Of a stretch of 64,000 bases of DNA, positions 27,752 through 36,417 are shown in pieces (position 1 is the first letter of the stretch; the number at the start of each line of letters is the position of its first letter). Both the position numbers and the translations under genes were made by a program. Source of the DNA: an uncultured Bacteroides sp. (GTDB lineage: Bacteria > Bacteroidota > Bacteroidia > Bacteroidales > Bacteroidaceae); NCBI GenBank assembly GCA_900556625.1, contig USPQ01000004.1, positions 6,090-70,089 of the forward strand. Direction: 5' to 3'. The notes beneath the pieces were generated by a model that saw nothing but the letters and a program-made list of their open reading frames with translations, ran no database searches and was not told the DNA's origin.

Positions 27752-30700
27752 GTGAGAAAAGTAATCCTTTTATTTCTGCTTTTTTTAAGCGTAGACACCG
27801 TCCGTACACAAGGACAGAACATCACTTTCAGCCATTTGACCACTGATGATGGACTTTCTCAGTTTTCTGTCAACAGCATGTATATTGATGAACAGGGAAT
27901 TATATGGATCGGTACGCGCGAGGGACTAAACCGGTATAACGGTAATGATATCAAGAGTTTCAAACTTAAAAAGAACGACCCGAACAGTCTGTTCAGTAAT
28001 ACCGTACTACGCATCACCGGAAATAGAAATGGTAAAGTGTACCTGCTCTGTACCGACGGTGTGGCGGAATTCGATCTGGCGACTCAAAGGTTTAAAACAT
28101 TGTTGCAAGGGAATGTAGACGCTATTTACTTTAATGAGAAGTTATATATCGGAAAGAGGGAGGAAGTCTTTGTATACAATGAAAGTACGGGCAACTTCGA
28201 TCTTTTCTATCATCTCGCGGGAAAAAACATCACTCTATCCTGCCTGCACCTGGATAAAAACAAAAATCTGTGGTTGGGGACTACCAGCAATGGCATATAC
28301 TGCCTGTCGGAAGATAAAAACCTTTCCCGGCCTGTCACAAAAGGCAATATAACCAGTATCTATGAGGATTCTTCCAACGAACTGTGGATAGGGAGTTGGG
28401 AAGAAGGACTTTACCGTGTAAAAACAGACGGCAACATTGAAAATCTTCGCCATAATCCGATGAATACGAACAGTCTATGCTCCAATTTTGTCAGAAGTTG
28501 CTGCGAAGATAACTCCGGGGATTTATGGATAGGAACATTCAACGGACTGAACCGATATGACAGAGAAACAGGTCAGTTTCACCTTTACACCGCCAATGGA
28601 AACAGTCCCGACGGGCTTACCCATTCTTCTATCTGGTGCATCGTAAAAGACGGGCAGGGAACAATCTGGCTGGGAACTTACTTCGGCGGAGTGAATTACT
28701 TCAATCCTGAATATGAAATCTATACCCGCTATAAAGTGGGAGACACGGAGAAAGCAGGTTTGAGCAGCCCGATTGTAGGCAGAATGACGGAGGACAAGGA
28801 CGGTAATTTATGGATTTGTACCGAAGGTGGTGGTGTAAACGTATACGACCGGATCAATAATACATACCGTTGGTATCGCCATGAGGAAGGGAGAAACAGT
28901 ATTTCGCACAATAATGTAAAAGCCATCTATTACGACCGTGCTAACGAGATCATGTGGATAGGTACCCATTTGGGAGGATTAAACAAGCTCGACCTGCGTA
29001 CCAACCGTTTTACAGTCTACCGGATGAAGGCGGGAGATCCGACCTCGTTACCCTCGGATATTGTTCGCGATATTATACCATATAAGGATAAGCTGGTAGT
29101 TGCCACACAGAAAGGTGTCTGCCTGTTCAGTCCGGCAACAGGTAGTTGTGAGCAGCTTTTTCAAGAAACAAAAGAAGGAAGAGGAATTGACATGGTGGCC
29201 AGCCTTTGTATAGACAATGACGGTACCCTATGGGTTGCCGCCACCGGAGAGGGTGTTTACTCTTATCGGTTCGACACTGGCAAGCTGACCAATTATCCGC
29301 ATAACCCTGCCAATCCGAACAGTCTCAGCAACAACAACATTAACAACATTATGCAGGATAGTAACGGCAACCTGTGGTTCTCCACTTCCGGCAGCGGGCT
29401 TGACCGTTACCGCAAGGAAAGCGATGATTTCGAGAACTTTGATATGCAGAAAGACGGTTTATCCAGTGACTGCATTTACGAGGTATTCGAATCATCGATA
29501 CAAAAAGGACATCTGTTGTTGATTACTAACCAGGGATTTTCAGAATTTGACTATCCGAACCAGAAGTTCTATAATTATGGCACGGAAAACGGATTCCCGT
29601 TGACCGCCGTCAATGAGAATGCGCTGTTTGTGACACACGACGGAGAAGTGTTTTTGGGTGGTATCCAGGGAATGATTTCTTTCTGGGAGAAGAAACTGCA
29701 TTTTTCTCCCAAATCTTACAACATACTTCTTTCCCGTTTGCTGGTCAACGGTAAGGAAGTAACCCCCGGAGATGAAACCGGGATTCTGGAACAGTCAATC
29801 TGCCATACACCGGAGATTAAATTGAGGGCGAACCAATCAATGTTCAGCATTGAGTACGCCACTTCCAACTTCATCCCCGCCAACAGGGACGAAATTCTTT
29901 ATCGTCTGGAAGGCTTCTCCGACGAATGGAATCATACGTATCGCAAACAGACGCTTATCACTTATACAAATCTGAATCCGGGCAAGTACACACTTGTCAT
30001 CAAATCACAGCGGGACGGGATCAAAGAAGCCAAACTGCTGATTATCGTCCTTCCGTCCTGGTATGAGACATGGTGGGCTTATCTGATTTATACCATCGTC
30101 ACTATCAGCCTGTTGTGGTATCTTATCCAGAACTATAATTCAAGAATCAAACTCCGCGAGTCATTGAAGTACGAAAAGAAGCATATCGAAGACCTGGAAG
30201 CACTGAACCAGTCGAAACTCCGCTTCTTTACGAATATCTCGCACGAGTTCCGTACTCCGTTGACACTAATCGTCGGACAGGTGGAGACGTTGTTGCAGGT
30301 ACAGACGTTCACACCCAATATATATAATAAGGTATTGGGAATTTACAAGAACAGTCTCCAGTTGCGGGAACTGATTACCGAGTTACTCGATTTCCGGAAG
30401 CAGGAACAGGGACACATGAAAATCAAAGTAAGCCGGCACAACCTGGTGAATTTCCTGTATGAGAATTATCTGCTCTTTCTCGAATACGCCAGCAGCAAGC
30501 AAATCAACTTCAAGTTCAATAAACAGAAAGACGATATTGAAGTGTGGTATGACCAAAAGCAGATGCAGAAAGTAATCAATAACCTGTTATCGAATGCATT
30601 AAAGCATACTAAAGCTGAGGATACTATCTCTATCAATGTATCGCAAGAGGAAGACTATGCCATAATCGAAATAAAAGACACCGGCTCGGGCATTGCCGCC

Positions 30701-31834
30701 GCGGAGATTGATAAGATATTCGACCGCTTCTACCAGACCGAGCACCTCAACTCGTTGAATACCGGAGCCGGTACAGGCATCGGGCTGGCACTGACGAAAG
30801 GTATCATTGAGCTTCACCAAGGCACCATCCGCGTAGAAAGCGAACCGGGCAAAGGAAGCAGCTTCATTATCACCCTCAAACTGTACAAAAAGCACTTCAC
30901 GGAGGAAGAGATAGCACAAGAAAGCACAGAATCAACGATCCGGCAAACGGAAACGATTGTTCCTTCAGTGGAGATAATACCTGATTCGGAATGGAAAGAG
31001 GAAGAAAATAAACGGATTGAAGGCGCCAAGATGCTGATTGTGGAAGATAATGAATCTATCAAGCAGATGTTGGCAGGTATCTTCGAAACGTTCTATCAGG
31101 TCAGTACCGCTTCGGACGGAGAAGAAGCTTTGGAAATGATACAAAAAGAGATGCCGAGCATTATACTGAGCGATGTCGTCATGCCTCGTATGTCCGGTAC
31201 GGAACTTTGTAAACGGATCAAGACGGATTTCAACACTTGCCATATCCCGGTTGTGCTGTTGACTGCACGCACGGCCATAGAGCACAATATCGAAGGACTG
31301 AAGATCGGTGCGGACGATTATATCACTAAACCATTTAATACAAACCTGCTGATTTCGCGTTGTAATAACCTCGTGAACTCCCGCAGACTGCTGCAAGAGA
31401 AATTCAGTAAGCAGCCGCAGACTTTTGCACAAATGCTGGCTACCAATCCAATGGATAAAGAGATGCTCGACCGAGCAATGGATATTATCGAACGCCACTT
31501 GGATGATACAGATTTCAATGTCAACATCTTTGCCCGTGAAATGGGTATGGCCCGCACCAATCTGTTCACCAAACTGAAAGCGGTGACGGGACAAACGCCG
31601 AATGACTTTATTCTGAACATTCGCCTGAAGAAAGGGGCTGTCATGCTACGGAATAACCCCGAACTGAATATTACGGAGATTTCCGACCGGATTGGCTTTT
31701 CTTCTTCACGCTACTTTAGTAAGTGTTTCAAGGAGATTTATCATGTCAGCCCGTTGGCTTACCGCAAGGGAGAAGAGAAAGAAGAAGGAGACGGGGAAGA
31801 AACGGACAATTTGTATAATGGTGATAATAATTAA
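27752..31834 (+). CDS. Hybrid two-component system regulator of the chondroitin-type PUL (HTCS)
   Basis: A 1360-residue sensor/regulator starting at GTG 27752, which gives a clean signal peptide (RKVILLFLLFLSVDTVRTQG) behind a good promoter. Order: Reg_prop beta-propeller repeats (TTDDGLSQFSVNSMYIDEQG onward; many LWIGT/LWLGT repeats), Y_Y_Y domain, membrane helix (~775-795), HisKA with H831 in ISHEFRTPLT, HATPase (LLSNALKHTKAED, IKDTGSGIAA), receiver with D1141 in IILSDVVMP, and AraC-type HTH at the C-terminus. It is the expected counterpart of B. thetaiotaomicron BT3334, which responds to unsaturated chondroitin/hyaluronan disaccharides; that ligand is assumed from gene context. It likely controls the susC operon at 47405 and the PL8 operon. 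Confidence 0.95.
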   Translation: MRKVILLFLLFLSVDTVRTQGQNITFSHLTTDDGLSQFSVNSMYIDEQGIIWIGTREGLNRYNGNDIKSFKLKKNDPNSLFSNTVLRITGNRNGKVYLLCTDGVAEFDLATQRFKTLLQGNVDAIYFNEKLYIGKREEVFVYNESTGNFDLFYHLAGKNITLSCLHLDKNKNLWLGTTSNGIYCLSEDKNLSRPVTKGNITSIYEDSSNELWIGSWEEGLYRVKTDGNIENLRHNPMNTNSLCSNFVRSCCEDNSGDLWIGTFNGLNRYDRETGQFHLYTANGNSPDGLTHSSIWCIVKDGQGTIWLGTYFGGVNYFNPEYEIYTRYKVGDTEKAGLSSPIVGRMTEDKDGNLWICTEGGGVNVYDRINNTYRWYRHEEGRNSISHNNVKAIYYDRANEIMWIGTHLGGLNKLDLRTNRFTVYRMKAGDPTSLPSDIVRDIIPYKDKLVVATQKGVCLFSPATGSCEQLFQETKEGRGIDMVASLCIDNDGTLWVAATGEGVYSYRFDTGKLTNYPHNPANPNSLSNNNINNIMQDSNGNLWFSTSGSGLDRYRKESDDFENFDMQKDGLSSDCIYEVFESSIQKGHLLLITNQGFSEFDYPNQKFYNYGTENGFPLTAVNENALFVTHDGEVFLGGIQGMISFWEKKLHFSPKSYNILLSRLLVNGKEVTPGDETGILEQSICHTPEIKLRANQSMFSIEYATSNFIPANRDEILYRLEGFSDEWNHTYRKQTLITYTNLNPGKYTLVIKSQRDGIKEAKLLIIVLPSWYETWWAYLIYTIVTISLLWYLIQNYNSRIKLRESLKYEKKHIEDLEALNQSKLRFFTNISHEFRTPLTLIVGQVETLLQVQTFTPNIYNKVLGIYKNSLQLRELITELLDFRKQEQGHMKIKVSRHNLVNFLYENYLLFLEYASSKQINFKFNKQKDDIEVWYDQKQMQKVINNLLSNALKHTKAEDTISINVSQEEDYAIIEIKDTGSGIAAAEIDKIFDRFYQTEHLNSLNTGAGTGIGLALTKGIIELHQGTIRVESEPGKGSSFIITLKLYKKHFTEEEIAQESTESTIRQTETIVPSVEIIPDSEWKEEENKRIEGAKMLIVEDNESIKQMLAGIFETFYQVSTASDGEEALEMIQKEMPSIILSDVVMPRMSGTELCKRIKTDFNTCHIPVVLLTARTAIEHNIEGLKIGADDYITKPFNTNLLISRCNNLVNSRRLLQEKFSKQPQTFAQMLATNPMDKEMLDRAMDIIERHLDDTDFNVNIFAREMGMARTNLFTKLKAVTGQTPNDFILNIRLKKGAVMLRNNPELNITEISDRIGFSSSRYFSKCFKEIYHVSPLAYRKGEEKEEGDGEETDNLYNGDNN

Positions 31835-31930
31835 TTTATGTATTCACCTACCACCTCCCCCTACGGGTACTCCTCCTTCCCGAAGGAGGAGAATTAAAGA
31901 TACTGCCGATTCGCTCTTGCAGCCATAAAA
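31835..31930. other. Hairpin downstream of HTCS 2
   Basis: A perfect 10-bp stem, CTCCTCCTTC at 31870-31879 and its complement at 31882-31891, lies 36 nt past the HTCS stop codon. No T run follows, so it is a weak candidate terminator or an mRNA-end hairpin. The segment is otherwise C/T-rich on the plus strand. Confidence 0.5.
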
Positions 31931-31942
31931 CAGGACCTTTTG

Positions 31943-32040
31943 TGCCACAAGTGTGCCACCCTATTGGCACGCTTGTGCCAACGCACTGGCACAGTTGTGC
32001 CAAAGGCTTGGCAGGGTCGTGCCAATACGTTGGCACAAGG
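31943..32040. repeat. 22-nt tandem palindrome array 1 (GTGCCA/TGGCAC)
   Basis: Four units begin at 31953, 31975, 31997 and 32019, exactly 22 nt apart. Each reads GTGCCA, six variable bases, TGGCAC (TGGCAG in unit 3), then four bases. The variable six-mers are CCCTAT, ACGCAC, AAGGCT and ATACGT; the 4-nt centres are GCTT, AGTT, GGTC and AAGG. A degenerate half-unit (TGCCAC, 31943-31948) precedes. The array lies between the HTCS 2 gene and the sulfatase gene, both plus strand. Each unit could fold as a 6-bp stem with a 6-nt loop, or act as a DNA palindrome. No coding frame or known family was recognised. Confidence 0.88.
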
Positions 32041-32187
32041 TCAGCAAGATAACTTCGAAAAACAAGCAAGGTTATTAAGGAGAACAAGCGTAGAATCTTC
32101 ACACTTCACATCACAGAGTAAAGCCTTTCGTGTACTATTTTGTACTTCACTTGTACATTCCTGCTCCTTCTTTTCCTTTCAATCATT

Positions 32188-32195
32188 TACCTTTG
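32188..32195 (+). promoter_or_regulatory. -7 promoter box for the sulfatase gene
   Basis: TACCTTTG matches TAnnTTTG and lies 34 nt upstream of the lipoprotein start ATG 32229, arguing against the longer frame that begins at 32130. Confidence 0.55.
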
Positions 32196-32228
32196 CTTCC
32201 AATAATTCATCCCTTAAAAATCAACTTC

Positions 32229-33764
32229 ATGAGAAACGTATCACGTATACTTCCGCTATTGCCCGGCATCGCAATGTTGTCAGGATGTAATAATGCCGCT
32301 CAAAAGAGTAACGGACAAAACGACCAGAAGCCTAACATTATTTACATATTCGCCGACGATCTTGGTATCGGTGATTTGAGTTGCTACGGAGCAACCAAAG
32401 TGAGCACACCCAATATCGACCGTCTGGCCGGACAAGGCGTGCAATTCACGAATGCTTACGCAACTTCCGCCACCAGCACTCCTTCCCGTTTCGGGCTCCT
32501 CACGGGTATGTATCCCTGGCGTCAAAAGAACACAGGTATCGCTCCCGGCAACTCGGAACTTATCATTGATACTGCCTGTGTCACTATGGCGGATATGCTG
32601 AAAGATGCAGGATACGCCACCGGTGCCGTTGGCAAGTGGCATTTGGGACTGGGACCGAAAGGAGGGACAGATTTCAACAAACAGATCACTCCGAATGCAC
32701 AAAGTATCGGCTTCGATTATGAATTTATCATTCCGGCAACCGTAGACCGTGTGCCATGCGTGTTTGTGGAGAACGGCCGCGTAGTGGGTCTCGATCCTAA
32801 TGACCCAATCACCGTCAACTATGAGCATAAAGTAGGCGACTGGCCCACCGGAGAAGAAAATCCGGAACTCGTAACATTAAAACCCAGCCAAGGGCATAAC
32901 AATACCATTATCAACGGTATCCCCCGCATCGGTTGGATGACAGGCGGCAAGTCCGCTCTCTGGAAAGACGAGGATATAGCCGACATCATCACCCATAAAG
33001 CGAAGAAGTTCATCACTTCCCATAAAGAAGAACCTTTCTTCTTGTATATGGGTACGCAGGATGTACACGTGCCACGTATCCCCCACCCGCGTTTTGCAGG
33101 AAAAAGCGGACTCGGCACCCGTGGTGACGTTATCCTCCAACTGGACTGGACCATCGGTGAAATTATGAACACGTTGGATAGCCTCAACATCGCCGACAAT
33201 ACCATTCTGGTCTTTACCAGCGACAACGGTCCCGTCATCGACGACGGCTATCAGGACCATGCCTACGAGCTTCTCAACGGTCATACCCCAATGGGAATCT
33301 ACCGGGGAGGGAAATACAGCGCTTATGAAGCGGGCACACGTATCCCGTTCATTGTCCGCTGGCCTGCCAAAGTAAAACCGAGCAAGCAACAGTCTCTTTT
33401 CTCACAGATTGATGTATACGCCTCACTCGCCTCACTGCTGAATCAGCCTTTGCGCAAAGGTGCAGCCCCCGACAGCCAGGAACACCTGAACACGTTCTTA
33501 GGCAGGAACAATACCGGTCGCGAATACATCGTCCAACAGAATCTTAATAATACGCTTGCCATTGTAAAAGGGCAGTGGAAATATATCGAGCCCAGCGATG
33601 CTCCCGCCATTGAGTTCTGGACGAAAATGGAACTTGGCAACGACCAACAGCCTCAGCTCTACGATTTATCGTCCGATCCTTCGGAGAAAACGAATGTGGC
33701 GAAACAGCATCCTGACATCGTAAAAGAATTAGCTGAATTATTGGAATCTGTAAAAGAGAAATAA
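32229..33764 (+). CDS. Ser-type sulfatase (S1 family), probable chondroitin 6-O-sulfatase
   Basis: A 511-residue lipoprotein sulfatase that removes sulfate esters. The start ATG 32229 gives a lipobox signal (MRNVSRILPLLPGIAMLSGC). The catalytic motif is S-T-P-S-R with Ser83, which must be converted to formylglycine by an anaerobic sulfatase-maturating enzyme encoded elsewhere. Metal ligands are visible in IFADDLGIGD near the N-terminus and TSDNGPVID; the HVPRIPHPRF and YRGGKYSAYEAGTRIP segments are typical of S1 sulfatases. It sits next to the HTCS and convergent with the lyase operon, as BT3333 does in B. thetaiotaomicron, a GalNAc-6-O-sulfatase. Sulfatase is certain; the 6-O position on GalNAc is inferred from synteny. 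Confidence 0.9.
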   Translation: MRNVSRILPLLPGIAMLSGCNNAAQKSNGQNDQKPNIIYIFADDLGIGDLSCYGATKVSTPNIDRLAGQGVQFTNAYATSATSTPSRFGLLTGMYPWRQKNTGIAPGNSELIIDTACVTMADMLKDAGYATGAVGKWHLGLGPKGGTDFNKQITPNAQSIGFDYEFIIPATVDRVPCVFVENGRVVGLDPNDPITVNYEHKVGDWPTGEENPELVTLKPSQGHNNTIINGIPRIGWMTGGKSALWKDEDIADIITHKAKKFITSHKEEPFFLYMGTQDVHVPRIPHPRFAGKSGLGTRGDVILQLDWTIGEIMNTLDSLNIADNTILVFTSDNGPVIDDGYQDHAYELLNGHTPMGIYRGGKYSAYEAGTRIPFIVRWPAKVKPSKQQSLFSQIDVYASLASLLNQPLRKGAAPDSQEHLNTFLGRNNTGREYIVQQNLNNTLAIVKGQWKYIEPSDAPAIEFWTKMELGNDQQPQLYDLSSDPSEKTNVAKQHPDIVKELAELLESVKEK

Positions 33765-33965
33765 ATATACCGGAATAACAGAATTGTATGATTTTATACC
33801 AATCCTGAATCATTCTATCCACAGGAGAGAGCGTAAATTGCATACATTTGTAACAGAGAAACGATAAAGTCACATTACAACCAAAGTAATATACTGCACA
33901 ATTCTTCTAACCTTTATCAACAGATTTATATAAAAATCAGACTTTGATCAATTTACCCCCAAAAG

Positions 33966-33996
33966 AGAGAGGCCCTTCGAGCCCCTCTCTTTCTTT
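33966..33996. terminator. Terminator between convergent sulfatase and lyase genes
   Basis: AGAGAGG (33966-33972) pairs with CCTCTCT (33984-33990) around an 11-nt loop, followed by TTCTTT on the plus strand and, read the other way, TTTT. It lies in the 254-bp gap where the two genes converge. Confidence 0.65.
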
Positions 33997-34018
33997 AGTT
34001 GATATTTCTCGTATCCTC

Positions 34019-36319
34019 TTATTTCAATGCCTTCAACCAGGCAGGCACAAAGCCCAGGCGTTTCTCCAGCTGTGCTTCGTAAAGAGACTGCGGCTCTACC
34101 GGAGTTCCATTACTTTCGTCCAGTTTTACTTGCTCCTGCACAAAATTCAACGGTTCGCCATGAAAACCGACAATAACGGGCGGAAGGAACTTCCAACCTT
34201 TAAAGCCGATACGCCACCAGTCGAATACACCGGCAGGAGCCGAATTACCGCTTGCCGTGCGCGATCTTTCCGAATACATATTCCAAATAGTGAGGTCATC
34301 GAGGTGATTGGGAAGTTGGTTGTAATCACCTCCCTGACGAGACTGCATGAATCCACCCGTACAATTATCAATCAGCGTAGCACGCGGCTGCGTGGCATGA
34401 GACTCAAAGCAGGCATCCAATCCCCAATGTACCCGCCAAATGACAGCACCCATACTCGGTTTTGAGACTCCGCAAGCATGATATTGTCCTGCCCCCTGCT
34501 GTATGACGCCTCTATTATCTATTAGAGGTCCGTTGGTACGATCGGTCACTTTGCCGATAAACACCCGCGACGACCCTTGCGACCGAATGGCGGCATGGCC
34601 ACGATTACCGTCTATCTTAATATCGTAGGCGGACACGTTAGCGGAAGACGTAATCGAGTTGGCCTCACTAACACTTATAAAGTTCACCCGGCGCATCCAC
34701 GAGTTTGTCAGGCGTGTCATCTTTATCGGTTTATAAGCACCGTCATGCGCCCAGTTTCTGTGATGCTGAAAATCATCGGTGGCATGTCCTACGAAAGTCA
34801 CGTCTTCTATACCGACTTCCTCATAATGCGGATATTTGTGGATCGCCCAACCCCAACGAGAATCAACTTCGTGCATTATAGGTTCTTTAAAAGTGATTAC
34901 ATTCCCGCTTTTTGCCACAATTTGGTGGAAGTCCTGCACCTGCACACCTACATTTATAATATTCTCCATTGTCGGCTCGGGTGCATAGGGAGACAACTCG
35001 TTGCGTACCAGTTCCGGGTCATTGTTCTGTAAATATAGGCATACCCAGTCACCTTTACTCAGCGAGGCCGCATCGGATACTTCCACGCTAAAAGTACCTT
35101 TAGCTGCGTTACCCGTGACATCACAGAGTTTCGACAACCCGGAGTTATGTTTAATATCAATCATTACCGGCGACGAATACATGGTAGTAATATCATCCGG
35201 CAAGTTCGGAGTATCCATTATCAGCTTTGTTCTTCCTGCGCCATCTCCCTTAATTACAAAATGGCCTGCGAATATATAGATACTGGAACTTTTATTATTT
35301 CCTTTACTATCCAAAGAATATGCTTCATCACCTTCCTTTCCCAATACCGGCTTGCCCGGCTCTATTGTATTGTCATCGTCATTATGCAATACGTATTCTC
35401 CTTCCGGGAAATAAATGACAATCCGGGCATTTGCATTGTTGTAATTCTTACCGTCCTTACGGGTCATGTTATTCTCCTGCAATATGGTTATCAAGGCTTC
35501 ACGGGCAGTCATGCCACGGGTTTCCATACGTTCTTTCACATTGAAAACTTTATATCCTAATGAGAAAGCCTCCGGAGGTGTCACTTCTCCATGTTTATAT
35601 CCGGCATACGAATAATCCAACAATACATTGTCATCACTATTCATCAGGAACTTTTTCCACGCTTGTGCTGTGCCGTTATTGCGGGTATCCAGTTTAAGCA
35701 CACTCCCGCTTGTACGGGATTCCAAAGTGATTGTATTCGTCTGTTCATCTAAAACAACCGAACGGTAAAGAGAGAAATCAACAGCCGTTTTTCCTTCCAA
35801 TGACGGAGCCGGAGTGTCACTCAAACGTTGCCACTGATAGCCATTGTAAGAAACTTGCCAACAGCCGTCCTCCCCCAATGCAATTTGAGGAGTAAGAATA
35901 CCTTTTCCTGTCTTGTTTAAAGCAGGAGCCGGATTGCCATGCGTATCTGTCAGAATGCGTGAAGTACCTTCCAATTGATAATTCCAGTAACCTTCTTTAT
36001 CAATTCCAAGAAGGGGAATATCTTTATCGTCGGCAGTTTGGATATAAACATCCGCTATCTGTCGGTTACTCAATTGAAGTTTGTAGTTACCCTTCTCGTC
36101 AGAGGTGTAGTCTACAATCTCGGCTTTGCCATTCATCATGGCCTGATAAGCCGCAATATTAGTATTGTATTGCGCAGTGAGTTCTGTTAATTGTTCCGGT
36201 TGCTCGGGAATAGTTGGGTTATTTATTGCTTCATCGTCCGAACAGGAAGTGAAAACTATGACAGCAACCATCATACAAGTTGTCGCTATACTATGTAAAT
36301 CAAGTTTCATGTTTTTCAT
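34019..36319 (-). CDS. PL29-like polysaccharide lyase lipoprotein (DUF4988 stalk plus beta-helix)
   Basis: A 766-residue lipoprotein (lipobox VFTSC) at the 3' end of the susC operon. After the anchor come a short helical stalk and DUF4988-type repeats (residues ~55-170: DYTSDEKGNYKLQLSNRQ, LGIDKEGYWNYQLEGT). A right-handed beta-helix domain of the DUF4955 type follows (~270-740, including IVIYFPEGEYVLHNDDD, FVIKGDGAGRTKLIMDTPN and RWGWAIHKYPHYEEVGIEDV). Position and architecture match BT3328 of B. thetaiotaomicron, founding member of PL29, an endo-acting metal-dependent glycosaminoglycan lyase. Cell-surface cleavage of chondroitin or hyaluronan before import is inferred. Catalytic residues were not identified by eye. 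Confidence 0.65.
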   Translation of the reverse strand: MKNMKLDLHSIATTCMMVAVIVFTSCSDDEAINNPTIPEQPEQLTELTAQYNTNIAAYQAMMNGKAEIVDYTSDEKGNYKLQLSNRQIADVYIQTADDKDIPLLGIDKEGYWNYQLEGTSRILTDTHGNPAPALNKTGKGILTPQIALGEDGCWQVSYNGYQWQRLSDTPAPSLEGKTAVDFSLYRSVVLDEQTNTITLESRTSGSVLKLDTRNNGTAQAWKKFLMNSDDNVLLDYSYAGYKHGEVTPPEAFSLGYKVFNVKERMETRGMTAREALITILQENNMTRKDGKNYNNANARIVIYFPEGEYVLHNDDDNTIEPGKPVLGKEGDEAYSLDSKGNNKSSSIYIFAGHFVIKGDGAGRTKLIMDTPNLPDDITTMYSSPVMIDIKHNSGLSKLCDVTGNAAKGTFSVEVSDAASLSKGDWVCLYLQNNDPELVRNELSPYAPEPTMENIINVGVQVQDFHQIVAKSGNVITFKEPIMHEVDSRWGWAIHKYPHYEEVGIEDVTFVGHATDDFQHHRNWAHDGAYKPIKMTRLTNSWMRRVNFISVSEANSITSSANVSAYDIKIDGNRGHAAIRSQGSSRVFIGKVTDRTNGPLIDNRGVIQQGAGQYHACGVSKPSMGAVIWRVHWGLDACFESHATQPRATLIDNCTGGFMQSRQGGDYNQLPNHLDDLTIWNMYSERSRTASGNSAPAGVFDWWRIGFKGWKFLPPVIVGFHGEPLNFVQEQVKLDESNGTPVEPQSLYEAQLEKRLGFVPAWLKALK

Positions 36320-36341
36320 ATTTCTAAAGTCTAATAATGTT

Positions 36342-36399
36342 ATAAAGGCGAAGAATCCGTTAAACCCAATATTAGCATTAATAGATTCTTCGCCTTTAT
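36342..36399 (-). terminator. Perfect 16-bp hairpin inside the susC operon, before the lyase gene
   Basis: Arms 36342-36357 and 36384-36399 are exact complements with a 26-nt loop. The hairpin fills the 98-bp gap between the 639-residue lipoprotein gene and the lyase gene. On the minus strand it is followed by TTTATAACATT rather than a pure U run, so it may be a partial terminator, an RNA processing site or a stabilising 3' structure for the upstream message. Confidence 0.7.
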
Positions 36400-36417
36400 C
36401 AAATTTAATTGCAGCAA

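Noticed and set aside
31850..31900. Insertion-sequence remnant at the C/T-rich hairpin
   Set aside because: Only a single 10-bp hairpin is present, with no transposase fragment or target duplication.
32130..32228. N-terminal extension of the sulfatase
   Set aside because: The extra residues precede a clear lipoprotein signal at ATG 32229 and would begin upstream of the -7 box at 32188-32195.
34577..35032. 151-residue plus-strand open frame inside the lyase gene
   Set aside because: Antisense shadow of the PL29-like beta-helix gene without any recognisable motif.
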